A stretch of DNA of 58,870 bases, from the NCBI RefSeq assembly GCF_025567095.1, contig NZ_JAOQJH010000023.1; one strand, written 5' to 3'. Positions 8,394 through 17,080 of the stretch are shown one piece after another. The position numbers were made by a program, and so were the translations under genes. This DNA is from Anthropogastromicrobium aceti (GTDB lineage: Bacteria; Bacillota; Clostridia; Lachnospirales; Lachnospiraceae). Position 1 is the first letter of the stretch. Each line of letters begins with the position of its first letter. The notes beneath the pieces are model-generated. The model searched no databases. It was given only the letters and a program-made list of their open reading frames with translations, and was not told the DNA's origin.

Positions 8394-9680
8394 TTATGGC
8401 TGTAAAACATGAAACTGTGCATCTTTCTCTAGCATAGTTTCCTTTTCCAGCCAAAATACAGCATCGCCATCCTCTGTTCTTCCGGTAAAGAAAATCTGGT
8501 TCTCATCAACTCCAATGCACTGGGAATCGGGCATTCCATCAACAAAAATAATCTGTTGCAGTTCCAGATTTTCTTTCTCGTAAATGGCCACAAACTCTTT
8601 TATTTCTTCCTGTGTCGCTACACTTCCCTGAAAATAAAAATAGTCAGCGTCTGTGGACAGAAAGCTATACAACCAAAATTCATCGCGATCCGATATTCCA
8701 AATTCATTCTTATTACCCGACAGCAGTGTCCCAATCTGTTCTACCTGCTTTAAATCTAGGCTGATCTGAAATAGCTTTCCATTGTCCATTCCAATAAAAC
8801 CCTCTTCCCACGGTATAAAAAAGAGAATATTTTCTTGCTTAAAGCGTCTTGCTGTCGTTTTTTCCGTCTTGGAATCATAGACAAACAAATACGTCACATT
8901 CTCCATACCACACCAACCATATACAAAATCGCCATACGGATAGATCTCGAAAATCGCATTGCCCTGTACCTCTGCAATCGGGACCGGATCTCCTCCATCT
9001 AGTGGCACCCAGTACACTCCTTCTGTCTCTGTTAATTTTGCAGGATCTGTTACATGTGTAACATAATATACATTTCCTCGCTGAATGCAAAAGCGAGACG
9101 CATTTTCCATTTTTAAATTCATTTTTTCGCGACTGCTACCATCTTTTTTGACTGAATATAAATCATCTCCTGCATATGTCTTGCCATCTTCTCCTATGCC
9201 TTGTATCGCAAAATTCGCATATAATGTATCCTCATTTTCTTGAATTCCGCTGAACATAGTAATATTTCCAACTCCAACATAAGCCATGCACAATTCCTTC
9301 TTCTCGCTCGATTTTTCCTTACCGTGCAAGCAATCTGGGCGAACACAAAGTGGTATCAACTTTTCACGTTCAAAGCTACAAAAATAAATATACTCGCCAA
9401 GGCGAATATAATATCCATTGTCGCCTTTTGCAATTTTTGAAATATGATTTCCACCATAATATGACCAATCCCAGTCGGTTTCTGAATTATATGAAATTTC
9501 GTTTATATCTATATCCAGTTCTTTTTGATAGTTTTCCAACTGCAAGGTATAATCTTCTTCCTCAAAGATTGTTGCTTCCTGAGCATTTATTTCGCCCGGA
9601 ATTTGTATTATGCATGTCATTATCCCTAGATTTACTAACATCGTGAGTAAAATTTTTCTCTTTTTTGATTTTTTTTTCAT
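8394..9680 (-). CDS. Secreted beta-propeller-like protein of unknown function
   Basis: 428 residues with a Lys-rich N-terminus and hydrophobic signal segment (LLTMLVNLGIMTCIIQIPG). The rest is rich in short beta-strand blocks (GNVYYVTH, YPYGDFVYGW, DADYFYFQGS), like the DUF5050/propeller-type extracellular proteins common in Lachnospiraceae. The unit LCVRPDCLHGKEKSSEKKEL resembles the Cys-x-x-x-x-Cys-Leu-His motif seen in those proteins. No catalytic site is recognised. It lies tail-to-tail with the BlaI-like gene (19-base gap) and within a group of secreted-protein genes, so a role in envelope sensing is plausible but not shown. Confidence 0.7.
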   Translation of the reverse strand: MKKKSKKRKILLTMLVNLGIMTCIIQIPGEINAQEATIFEEEDYTLQLENYQKELDIDINEISYNSETDWDWSYYGGNHISKIAKGDNGYYIRLGEYIYFCSFEREKLIPLCVRPDCLHGKEKSSEKKELCMAYVGVGNITMFSGIQENEDTLYANFAIQGIGEDGKTYAGDDLYSVKKDGSSREKMNLKMENASRFCIQRGNVYYVTHVTDPAKLTETEGVYWVPLDGGDPVPIAEVQGNAIFEIYPYGDFVYGWCGMENVTYLFVYDSKTEKTTARRFKQENILFFIPWEEGFIGMDNGKLFQISLDLKQVEQIGTLLSGNKNEFGISDRDEFWLYSFLSTDADYFYFQGSVATQEEIKEFVAIYEKENLELQQIIFVDGMPDSQCIGVDENQIFFTGRTEDGDAVFWLEKETMLEKDAQFHVLQP

Positions 9681-10275
9681 CTTTTATATCTATTCCTTTC
9701 ACTTCACTCAAGCACAAAATATTATAAAATGACTGCCTGAGTTTTTTTCTTATAATTCTTATTATATGGATCTCAATACTACAAACCATAGTGAAAAGGG
9801 TACACTATTTAACTTACTAGATAACCTTTTATATGTGTAGTTTTCTTTGTCGTTCACAAATAAGTATGACTTTAATCACGTAATCTTATCTTTATATAAA
9901 CAATCTCATTTATGACTTAGGTGTTCAGTCAATGCCATCTCTCCTTATAATTTTCTAAATCTTTTAGTTCTTAAAGCGTTGTCATGAACACCTTCGACAC
10001 ATCTGCTCAGGCGATATTAAATAAACTTTTTGAAAATCTCGCAAATACTTTTTGATCTTAAGCTTCTTTTTTTAACCTGAAACACTTTATAATGCTATTG
10101 ACGGCTATAACACTCAAAAAAGAAACAGCAACTTTAAAATAATTAAAGTTCATCATGATATCTACTATCCAACTTTTAAAGCAACCACCATGAAATATTT
10201 TATTTGTTGCCTACTTAAAATAATAGATCGCCTCTACTTTCCATTTTTAATCTTGTATCGCCATAATATCATTTT
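9681..10275. other. AT-rich gene-free region
   Basis: About 600 bases with no convincing gene on either strand. The leftward secreted-protein promoter should be near 9690-9800. A 31-codon minus-strand frame around 10065-10160 encodes a hydrophobic peptide but lacks a ribosome site, so I do not call it. It could be a decayed gene. Confidence 0.4.
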
Positions 10276-10305
10276 AAAAACAAAGGAACCGTTATTATCG
10301 GTTCC
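10276..10305 (-). terminator. Intrinsic terminator of the small secreted protein gene
   Basis: On the minus strand the perfect stem GGAACCG-ataata-ACGGTTCC is followed by TTTGTTTTT. It lies about 20 bases past the stop at 10325. Confidence 0.85.
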
Positions 10306-10324
10306 CTGTTTGTTTTCTATAAAA

Positions 10325-10699
10325 TTATTTACGTAATTGCCCTTTCCAAGCGTTTACAGTATGGGTACTTAATGCATCATAAAATGGATACCCATATGTA
10401 CTGCTAACTACCTTTGCAGATACTTCCATCTCTCCCGCATAACTGCTACTGCTAGCTTGTGTTACTAATGTTTGATTCGACTTATTTTTTGAATACGCCT
10501 GAACATGTACTGCAATGTAACTGCTATTTGCTGGAACTGTCTTTGTTGTTGCGATAGCTGCTGCTGTTGAACAATTTAACGTATACGAACACGTCATTCC
10601 ATCTACTGATACAGATCCAGATGATGCCCATGCATTTACTGATCCCACTGTTAGTAAGCTTGCTCCTACTACTGCTGTTAAAATGTTTTTTAACTTCAT
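10325..10699 (-). CDS. Small secreted protein, unknown function
   Basis: 124 residues. A clear signal peptide (MKLKNILTAVVGASLLTVGS, cleavage likely after NAWA) is followed by a Ser/Thr-rich exported domain with two Cys (in MTCSYTLNCSTA), which could form one disulfide. No family is recognised. It has its own consensus promoter and terminator, so it is probably expressed strongly as a single gene. It sits between the BlaI-like and M56 genes. Similar small exported proteins in Lachnospiraceae accompany M56/BlaI sensors, but I cannot name a function. Confidence 0.75.
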   Translation of the reverse strand: MKLKNILTAVVGASLLTVGSVNAWASSGSVSVDGMTCSYTLNCSTAAAIATTKTVPANSSYIAVHVQAYSKNKSNQTLVTQASSSSYAGEMEVSAKVVSSTYGYPFYDALSTHTVNAWKGQLRK

Positions 10700-10748
10700 A
10701 CTGTTACCTCCATTTTTATTTTTTAGGAACTAACTTTTTTTGGTAAAG

Positions 10749-10763
10749 AAGTAGTAACTACTT
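10749..10763. promoter_or_regulatory. Perfect palindrome AAGTAGTAACTACTT in the leader of the small secreted gene
   Basis: The 7-bp arms AAGTAGT and ACTACTT flank a single A. It lies between the promoter (10796-10824) and the start codon (10699), about 30 bases into the transcript, a fitting place for a repressor operator. BlaI-type repressors bind TACA/TGTA-like dyads, and this is similar only in having TAGTA/TACTA cores. Confidence 0.4.
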
Positions 10764-10795
10764 TTAAAATTTTTCTAACTTCTAGCGGTAACTAT

Positions 10796-10824
10796 ATTAT
10801 ATTTTAAATATCGTTTTTTGTCAA
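10796..10824 (-). promoter_or_regulatory. Consensus sigma-A promoter for the small secreted protein
   Basis: Minus strand: TTGACA (10819-10824), 17-base spacer, TATAAT (10796-10801), a perfect consensus. The 17 bases TTGACAAAAAACGATAT recur exactly in the promoter of the ABC-2 exporter operon (15891-15907), so the two promoters share ancestry or control. Confidence 0.8.
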
Positions 10825-10983
10825 TAATTCTTTTGACTTTTTTATAATTTTATATTATTATACAAATATAATCTATTTTTTTAAGAAAGGAGGGTTATAA
10901 TAATTGTTCTTCAAAAGCCAGCTAAAAAAACATTTAATACTTTAAGAATTCATGTAGTACAATAGATATATGGAGGCGAAAAA

Positions 10984-12138
10984 ATGTTTGAACTATCTTT
11001 TTACACAATTTTAATGGCTTTTCTGACATCCACGGTATTATTTTCTCTTTCCTGCATTTTCTTTAGCAGTTCAAAACGAATCCTGAATGTCGGATACAAA
11101 ACGATCGCATTCATTTCATTTCTTTCTATTTTACGTCTGGTTGTGCCGATTGACTTTGACTTTACAGCAATCCTTCCAATGAACGAACTAGCCAAGCAAA
11201 TTTCCTTTTTTATTTGTCAGCACCGCATTGCTTTCTTTTCAATTCGACTATCCATATGGGATATTCTGCTTGTTATTTGGTTGATTGGAATTCTTTTTCA
11301 ACTCATCCTTTATTGGCGTCAGTATAGGCAAATTGATCGCATTGTTGTACAAACCGGAAAAAACGTGTCGTATCATCCAAACTATATGAAAGCATTTCAG
11401 TCCATACAAATTTCCTATGGAATCAGCCAACAGCTTCCTGTCTATGAGATTCCGATGCTTTCAAGTCCAATGCTTTTTTCCATACGTAATCCTCGCATTT
11501 TATTACCTGCTGAAAATAACTATTCCGATGACGATTTGCACTTTATTTTCCGACACGAAATGACCCATTTTCTGCATCATGATCTGCTGTATAAGTTTTT
11601 CTTTCAACTATTATTTATTGTGTATTGGTGGAATCCGTTGAAATATATTTTAAAAAGACAAGTCAACAATCTTCTCGAAATCAATGTGGATTCTTCTCTC
11701 ACACAAAACTTTGAGGACGCCATTCCCTATATGGAATGTTTGATAAAAATTAAGAAGCAACATGCAGTATCAAATAAAAACTACTTCGATTCCTGCACAC
11801 TCTCGATTAGCAATATAAAAGAAGGAAGTCTTGAAAAACGCTTTCAGCTGTTAGCACATCCATCCAAACAGCCTCGCCGTTTTTCTGGAATTTTTCGTTT
11901 GATCAGCATTTTCGTTTTCTTGTCCTCTTACTTTGTAACATGGGAACCGCTGCCTGTCGATAACAGCTCAACTATGAACGAACAAGATTTTATTCTGACA
12001 GAAGAAAACGCCTATGCCATTTTAAATGAAGATGGTACGTATGATATTTACCTGTATGGCGAATACCTAGAAACCGTCACCTCATTAAAATATTATGATT
12101 CTTCACTGCCAATTTATACTAGAAACAACTCGAATTAA
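10984..12138 (+). CDS. M56-family (BlaR1/MecR1-like) membrane metalloprotease
   Basis: 384 residues. N-terminal membrane helices (FELSFYTILMAFLTSTVLF, then about residues 35-55 and 88-110) surround a cytosolic zinc-protease loop with the motif FRHEMTHFLHHD (HExxH form H-E-M-T-H, about residue 195). A fourth helix is near residues 305-325. Instead of a penicillin-binding sensor it ends in a short extracellular tail of about 55 residues (NEDGTYDIYLYGEYLETV). The family senses an external signal and cleaves a BlaI-type repressor; a BlaI-like gene lies 2.6 kb away at 7967. GGAGG is 8 bases before the ATG. Followed after 12 bases by a small secreted-protein gene. Confidence 0.85.
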   Translation: MFELSFYTILMAFLTSTVLFSLSCIFFSSSKRILNVGYKTIAFISFLSILRLVVPIDFDFTAILPMNELAKQISFFICQHRIAFFSIRLSIWDILLVIWLIGILFQLILYWRQYRQIDRIVVQTGKNVSYHPNYMKAFQSIQISYGISQQLPVYEIPMLSSPMLFSIRNPRILLPAENNYSDDDLHFIFRHEMTHFLHHDLLYKFFFQLLFIVYWWNPLKYILKRQVNNLLEINVDSSLTQNFEDAIPYMECLIKIKKQHAVSNKNYFDSCTLSISNIKEGSLEKRFQLLAHPSKQPRRFSGIFRLISIFVFLSSYFVTWEPLPVDNSSTMNEQDFILTEENAYAILNEDGTYDIYLYGEYLETVTSLKYYDSSLPIYTRNNSN

Positions 12139-12150
12139 AAGGAAAATATT

Positions 12151-12396
12151 ATGAAAAACAAATTATTACTAACACTCGTTACTTTTTATTGCTCTTTAAA
12201 CTTATTTTCTTTACAAATTAACATGCATACATATGCCAACCCTCAAGTTCTACTTCTACAAAATATGATTGTATCACCTCTGCAAATTCAATATAGATGG
12301 CATTATATGCAAAAAAATGGTAAAATTTACAAGCGCTTATACAATGAAACAAACCAAGAATGGGTAGGAAACTGGATTTATGTAAGAGACGTTTAA
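12151..12396 (+). CDS. Small secreted protein encoded with the M56 protease
   Basis: 81 residues: a signal peptide (KNKLLLTLVTFYCSLNLFS) and a short exported part ending QKNGKIYKRLYNETNQEWVG. Aromatic/Lys-Asn repeats of this kind occur in small exported proteins beside M56 genes in Lachnospiraceae. It starts 12 bases after the protease stop and shares its terminator, so it is co-transcribed and may be a ligand, co-sensor or target of the protease. The function is not known. Confidence 0.7.
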   Translation: MKNKLLLTLVTFYCSLNLFSLQINMHTYANPQVLLLQNMIVSPLQIQYRWHYMQKNGKIYKRLYNETNQEWVGNWIYVRDV

Positions 12397-12417
12397 TTTT
12401 ATTTTTTAAGTTTTAAT

Positions 12418-12467
12418 CTAAAAGAGAGGATTTTATAAATTAAAAAATCCTCTCTTTTAGATTTTTT
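12418..12467 (+). terminator. Strong intrinsic terminator between convergent operons
   Basis: A perfect 17-bp stem (arms CTAAAAGAGAGGATTTT and AAAATCCTCTCTTTTAG) is followed by ATTTTTTG. It ends the M56 operon; the leftward exporter operon stops 20 bases further right and may use the same stem. Confidence 0.9.
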
Positions 12468-12487
12468 GTAGTACTACTTAAAATCAA

Positions 12488-14884
12488 CTACTTCGATAAG
12501 TATTTTTTTCTTATAGCAAGAAAACTGCCTCCTACTGCCGCCAGCATTCCAATCCAGTACACACCATACAACATGACCTGTCCGTTTTGGAAAGTAAGCT
12601 GCGGCAAAAGGCCGCCGACAACGCTCACACCAGACAGATTTACCTTCCAAAGATATAAAATACATGGTCCCAAAAACAGTAAGAAACAGATTACGCTTCC
12701 AAGTGCCTGTTTCTTTACTGCACTGGTAACAGCTGCTGTAATGATGCTGCAAATCACTGCTGTCAGATAGCGAAGCACAAACATCACAACAAATGCCTGA
12801 CGAATGGACAACGGCACAGGCAACTTTTGATAACCTGGCACTCCATTTAAGACAAGGGACGCATCCACCTCTGACAAATCGCGCCAGATTGCTGCATAAT
12901 ACGGCACATACAAAATTACATACAGCACAGTTGCGCACAAAATTGTCTGCAACAATTTTCTTCTTTGTAATGGCTGCCGTCCCTTTTTCGTGGATTGTAA
13001 CAGCACCATCATGCCATTTCGTTCCTCGATTCCAAACAGACCCGATACGCCCAGAATCAATGCTGAAAGCAGCACACAGGCAAGAAACATTTGATTATTC
13101 TCATCCTTAAACAGATAGGACAGCTTATATTGATCGACAAATCCTGCATTTTCAAATCCATTCTCTTTCGCATTCTTAATCACCTGTTCCTGTGCCAAAA
13201 TTTTATAAAACCCTCTTGACCGCATTTCAATCAACTGCTGGCGTTTCTCCATCCAGTCTGTGTATGTCTCCGAAGAAATTTCTCTGTTTTGAAATTGCTC
13301 CTGAATTTCAAATGCCTCTTGATCGGTCATCTGCATAATTTGTGTTTCCTGCTCCAGCCATGCCCTTGTTTCTTCGGTATACGTGCCTTGCAGCTGCTCA
13401 ATATAATACCGATATGCCTGTATTTCTGTCGTTCCTGTATGGGATGGAATTCCCTCTGCCATGCGCATCGAAACAACTGCGGCCACAATCAAAAATACCC
13501 CCATTCCGCCGAGCACATAAAACTTGTATCCCTCATGTGCAAAAATGCTCACATGCTTTCCGCTCAATGAACAGACTGCAATTCGTCTGCCTGACGCTAT
13601 GCCATATACACGCTTTCCCTCACGCTCATGACAATAAATCAAAATCGAAAGCACGGTACACAAAAGAATCGTTGCAATACATAGAACCATCTTTGCAAAC
13701 TCTGCCCAAATTGGATGGGAAAACAAATTTAAATTCCAATAAACCGTAAACGGCTGTGATGCATCCAATATTGAAAACAAATTCACATAGCGAAACCAAT
13801 TCCATTTTGAAAGGCTATTTACAGTGGTATACAATACATATTCGATCAGCATCACCCAAAAATAGCTGTAGACAGCAGGCACAAATCGTTTCCATGTTAT
13901 CATAAAAAATACAATCAGGCTACCGAATACCAAACAAGCTGTCACTTTAATTTCCAAAAACAGCCATATATATGTCCCGATTGAAACTGGAAGCACACAA
14001 TTTCGATACTCGGAGAGTGACTGCAATGCCACATCTAAATTTCCAATCCCATACAAGGAAAAAGCGAACAAAAACTGTGCCGCATAAAGCAAAAAAGAAA
14101 GGATTGCAAGCATCAGAAAATACGCCGCAAGCTTCGCACTGATAAATGCCACGCCTCCTCTTTTTGCCGTCTGAAGAATCGGATAGATTCCATTCTCGCG
14201 CTCCCTGCAAAAGATCTGCCAACCAATCAGGATCACCAAAAACAAGATCATCATATCAACCATCACTGTATTAGTTCCCATATAGATGGCTGCACTGTAA
14301 TCATATTCTAGTGTGAGATCACCCAGCTTTTTATAGGCCTCTGCCGTCTGTATGATGTTGCGGCTGCTATATCCGCTAATATCTGAAAAAAGTGCCAGAT
14401 CTTCTAATTCATCGGCTTTTTGCTGAATGCTCTCTCGAAACTGCGGATACGATTCCTGATAGGTTAATCTCGACACAATATTATTATAAAATTTATGCAT
14501 TGTCAGATGACTCATTTCTTCTGGTACTTCTTCTGACTGTTGCAAACGTGCTTCCATATCCACATCTGGATAGAGTTCCTGAAACTCCATCAGTGATGAC
14601 TCAATATCTTGTCCATTCTCTTCTGCCGCTAAAAGGCCATGATACCAGCCTTCAATCTCAAAATATTGTTTTAACTTGTCACGGTCTGTTCCCTTTGTTT
14701 TTTCTAGTTCTTCGCTCCAAAAGGAGCCGCGCAGCCCGCTGTACTGATCGTATTGTCCGCCTGAGCGTGTCTCACTCCACTGGTAAGCAATGCTGATGCC
14801 CAAACACAAAATTATAATTGCCAGCAATGCTTTCGATGCGACGGTCTTTCTTAACTCATATAAGAAAAGTTCCAAAAGTCCCAT
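12488..14884 (-). CDS. ABC-2-type exporter permease, large two-half protein
   Basis: 798 residues. Each half opens with a helix followed by a long extracytoplasmic domain and a block of helices: first half FLYELRKTVASKALLAIIILC plus helices after about residue 210, second half a helix near 455-475 and helices after about 590. This is the architecture of bacitracin/lantibiotic-type ABC-2 permeases. It lies 17 bases after its ATPase gene, and both leave from one promoter at about 15880-15907. Likely exports a peptide or lipid-like compound or provides immunity; the substrate cannot be read from sequence. ATG 14884 follows a GGGGAAAG ribosome site. Confidence 0.85.
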   Translation of the reverse strand: MGLLELFLYELRKTVASKALLAIIILCLGISIAYQWSETRSGGQYDQYSGLRGSFWSEELEKTKGTDRDKLKQYFEIEGWYHGLLAAEENGQDIESSLMEFQELYPDVDMEARLQQSEEVPEEMSHLTMHKFYNNIVSRLTYQESYPQFRESIQQKADELEDLALFSDISGYSSRNIIQTAEAYKKLGDLTLEYDYSAAIYMGTNTVMVDMMILFLVILIGWQIFCRERENGIYPILQTAKRGGVAFISAKLAAYFLMLAILSFLLYAAQFLFAFSLYGIGNLDVALQSLSEYRNCVLPVSIGTYIWLFLEIKVTACLVFGSLIVFFMITWKRFVPAVYSYFWVMLIEYVLYTTVNSLSKWNWFRYVNLFSILDASQPFTVYWNLNLFSHPIWAEFAKMVLCIATILLCTVLSILIYCHEREGKRVYGIASGRRIAVCSLSGKHVSIFAHEGYKFYVLGGMGVFLIVAAVVSMRMAEGIPSHTGTTEIQAYRYYIEQLQGTYTEETRAWLEQETQIMQMTDQEAFEIQEQFQNREISSETYTDWMEKRQQLIEMRSRGFYKILAQEQVIKNAKENGFENAGFVDQYKLSYLFKDENNQMFLACVLLSALILGVSGLFGIEERNGMMVLLQSTKKGRQPLQRRKLLQTILCATVLYVILYVPYYAAIWRDLSEVDASLVLNGVPGYQKLPVPLSIRQAFVVMFVLRYLTAVICSIITAAVTSAVKKQALGSVICFLLFLGPCILYLWKVNLSGVSVVGGLLPQLTFQNGQVMLYGVYWIGMLAAVGGSFLAIRKKYLSK

Positions 14885-14901
14885 TTTTCTTTCCCCACTC
14901 T

Positions 14902-15777
14902 CTATCCAATATCTGCTTCCATCCGATACAAATATACATCTTCCATATTTGCCGCAGCCTTTTTTCGTTCAGCCGGGAACTGCTCCCCATTTCCTACTGC
15001 ACGAACAAGCATCCCGGCATCGGTCATCATAATGTTGCTGACCAGATATTTTTTCTGCACACCTGCCATCTCCTCCGGCTGAATCAAAAATTCCCATACC
15101 AGTCCGTCCATTTCTCGGATCAACTCCATCGGCGATGCTTTTTTGAGAATGCGTCCTTGTTTCAATAAAATGATTTCTTTCGCAATACACTCCACGTCCG
15201 TAACTACATGTGTTGCTAGTAGAACGATCTTATCTGCTGCAATCTCACTGATAAAATTGCGGATGCGAATGCGCTCTTTCGGGTCCAGACCCGCCGTTGG
15301 CTCATCTAACACAAGTACATCTGGCTCATTTAATAATGCCTGCGCAATTAAAAGGCGCTGCTTCATTCCACCGGAATAGCCTCCGATACGTCGATCTGCG
15401 GCATCCTTTAAATTCACCAACTCTAGCAGTTCATTTACACGCGTTTTGGCTTCTCGATGTGACAATCCCTTTAACGCTGCCATGTACCATAAAAAACGTG
15501 TCCCGGTAAAGGAACTGTATAGCCCTTGCTGCTGTGGCATATAGCCAAGCCTTGCACGATACGCATTGCTGTTTTTCCAGATCACATTTCCATCGAGCGA
15601 CACTTCACCCGCTGTTGGCCTCAGATTATCAGTAATGATGTTCATCAGCGTTGATTTCCCTGCGCCGTTTGGTCCTAAGAGACCATACACACCAGGGGTA
15701 AGACTTGTGGAAATTTCTGATAATGCTTTTTTTCCATTTTTATAGGTGTGCGATACATTTTTAATTTCCAGCTCCAT
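14902..15777 (-). CDS. ABC-2-type exporter ATP-binding protein
   Basis: 291-residue CcmA-class ATPase for the permease just downstream. Motifs: Walker A GPNGAGKST near residue 35-43, Q-loop YMPQQQGLY, signature YSGGMKQRLLIAQA, Walker B VLVLDEPTAGLDP and the switch LATHV. A C-terminal regulatory extension of about 75 residues follows the nucleotide domain, common in antibiotic exporters. Ribosome site AAGGAGG precedes the ATG by 6 bases. First gene of a two-gene operon. Confidence 0.95.
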   Translation of the reverse strand: MELEIKNVSHTYKNGKKALSEISTSLTPGVYGLLGPNGAGKSTLMNIITDNLRPTAGEVSLDGNVIWKNSNAYRARLGYMPQQQGLYSSFTGTRFLWYMAALKGLSHREAKTRVNELLELVNLKDAADRRIGGYSGGMKQRLLIAQALLNEPDVLVLDEPTAGLDPKERIRIRNFISEIAADKIVLLATHVVTDVECIAKEIILLKQGRILKKASPMELIREMDGLVWEFLIQPEEMAGVQKKYLVSNIMMTDAGMLVRAVGNGEQFPAERKKAAANMEDVYLYRMEADIG

Positions 15778-15878
15778 CGGTGTCCTCCTTTTTTGTTAGC
15801 TCATTGGGTTCATTAATCTTATTGGGCTTATTTGGTTCACTATTAAAATCAGCCTCATTATTAAATATTATATACTGT

Positions 15879-15907
15879 ATTTTAAATAAAATATCGTTTT
15901 TTGTCAA
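15879..15907 (-). promoter_or_regulatory. Promoter of the ABC-2 exporter operon with overlapping ATACTGTAT site
   Basis: Minus strand TTGACA (15902-15907), 17-base spacer, TAAAAT (15879-15884). The palindrome at 15872-15880 (ATAC-t-GTAT on the plus strand) overlaps the -10 and recurs in the first exporter's promoter (7717-7725). The -35 region is identical over 17 bases to the promoter at 10808-10824. Confidence 0.65.
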
Positions 15908-16009
15908 CGAAAAAAGGAACTCTGCCACCGCAAAATTCCCCTCGCTCTAACTATCTCTAACGATTATTCGTAAAATAAAAATAACACCACATTCTTTATA
16001 TATATAAGA

Positions 16010-16453
16010 TCAATCTAACAATTTTCCCTCTCTATATGACCACTCAAGATAGTTTGGATTTTGATAATATAAATCGGTATTAAAATTCGATATCTCATCA
16101 CTAATAAAAGAAGAAAATATTTTCATCAACTCTGAAACTTCATCTCCCGGCTTCGCACAGTCCTCTATCATAATACTATATAATTTACCAATATCAAGAA
16201 AACTCGGGATCGAATACTTGCAAGCCGATATTGTATCAAAATCTCCCTGCTTTATTTTATAATAATCAACTACTTCATCGCTAACCTGTTCAAAACTAAG
16301 GCAGTGATCTACCTCTGCATCATACAAAAGCTTTTTTATACCATCTTCACCAATTTGATTCACAATATCTCCACGATGATTTTTTGTTTCTCTTGCAATA
16401 TATTCAATTAGTGCGCATACGTAAAAATAATCATTTCTTTCCTTCTCTGTCAT
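16010..16453 (-). CDS. Conserved partner protein of a DUF3990 gene (DUF3791-like)
   Basis: 147 residues, no signal or membrane segment. The N-terminal block (about residues 5-65) with IEYIARETKNHRGDIV and VDHCLSFEQVSDEVV is a pattern I associate with small proteins encoded next to DUF3990 genes in Clostridia; the similarity to DUF3791 is a memory-based call. Its start overlaps the end of the upstream DUF3990 gene by 23 bases, which implies coupled translation. By arrangement it may be the antitoxin or accessory half of a two-gene unit. Not verified. Confidence 0.65.
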   Translation of the reverse strand: MTEKERNDYFYVCALIEYIARETKNHRGDIVNQIGEDGIKKLLYDAEVDHCLSFEQVSDEVVDYYKIKQGDFDTISACKYSIPSFLDIGKLYSIMIEDCAKPGDEVSELMKIFSSFISDEISNFNTDLYYQNPNYLEWSYREGKLLD

Positions 16454-16904
16454 AGACTACCTCACTCTTTACAAACGTCAAACAATCAAGTGCCGACAAT
16501 GTATGGAAACTTATTTGATGTGTCGGATATTTAAATTCTGCCAACACCCAAAACTGCTTTCTGTTTATTCGCCCTGCTAGAAAATCATTTACGTAATTCC
16601 ATACTGTATCATTTGCCATAGGTCCCTCTACAATATCATAGGAATGTGTTTTTCCACTTCTACACTCTGCAATAAAGTCTAACCACGCATCTGATATTTC
16701 TGGAAATCTTAATATATTTAATTTTTCATTCGGCTTATATTCATAGTAATTGATTATCGGATCACCAATTCCGCGATTTGCCCATCTTACTGCCTGTTTA
16801 AAATTATTGGTGCAATAAAATCCCCAAGAAAAATCTTTTGTATACCTTGCCTTTCTTACTTCTGGGTACTGAACAATCTCTTTACTCGCATGATATAGTT
16901 CCAT
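16431..16904 (-). CDS. DUF3990-family protein, ADP-ribosyltransferase-like
   Basis: 157 residues. The opening YHASKEIV, then RYTKDFSWGFYCTNNFKQAV and later VEGPMANDTVWNYV and KYPTHQISFHT are the signature blocks of DUF3990, a family with an ADP-ribosyltransferase-like fold often found in toxin-antitoxin-type gene pairs. The first His/Ser and the FYCT segment sit where ART enzymes place NAD-binding residues. Transcribed from a good promoter (16951-16979) ahead of a 23-base-overlapping partner gene. Toxicity is an inference from family and arrangement, not seen directly. Confidence 0.75.
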   Translation of the reverse strand: MELYHASKEIVQYPEVRKARYTKDFSWGFYCTNNFKQAVRWANRGIGDPIINYYEYKPNEKLNILRFPEISDAWLDFIAECRSGKTHSYDIVEGPMANDTVWNYVNDFLAGRINRKQFWVLAEFKYPTHQISFHTLSALDCLTFVKSEVVYDREGKK

Positions 16905-16950
16905 TCTTCACCTCTTTATTAAATTACCATCTTGTTCTACTTACCTTTTA

Positions 16951-16979
16951 ATAATAGTAATAAAAAAAGTATCTGTCAA
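16951..16979 (-). promoter_or_regulatory. Promoter of the DUF3990 operon
   Basis: Minus strand TTGACA (16974-16979), 17-base spacer, TATTAT (16951-16956), starting transcription about 40 bases before the ATG at 16904. Confidence 0.7.
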
Positions 16980-17080
16980 GTTTTTGCTCTTCCACATTTT
17001 TGGTTGTTTTCTTTCGTTTCTTGTGGTATACCTATTATGAAAAAAAAGACTGACTTTGAGAAAGGCTTATTATTATACAT

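Noticed and set aside
10065..10160. 31-codon hydrophobic minus-strand peptide
   Set aside because: No ribosome site, no neighbour context, AT-rich sequence where such frames are common by chance.
12474..12938. 154-codon Cys-rich minus-strand frame
   Set aside because: Lies wholly within the ABC-2 permease coding region in another frame and has no ribosome site.
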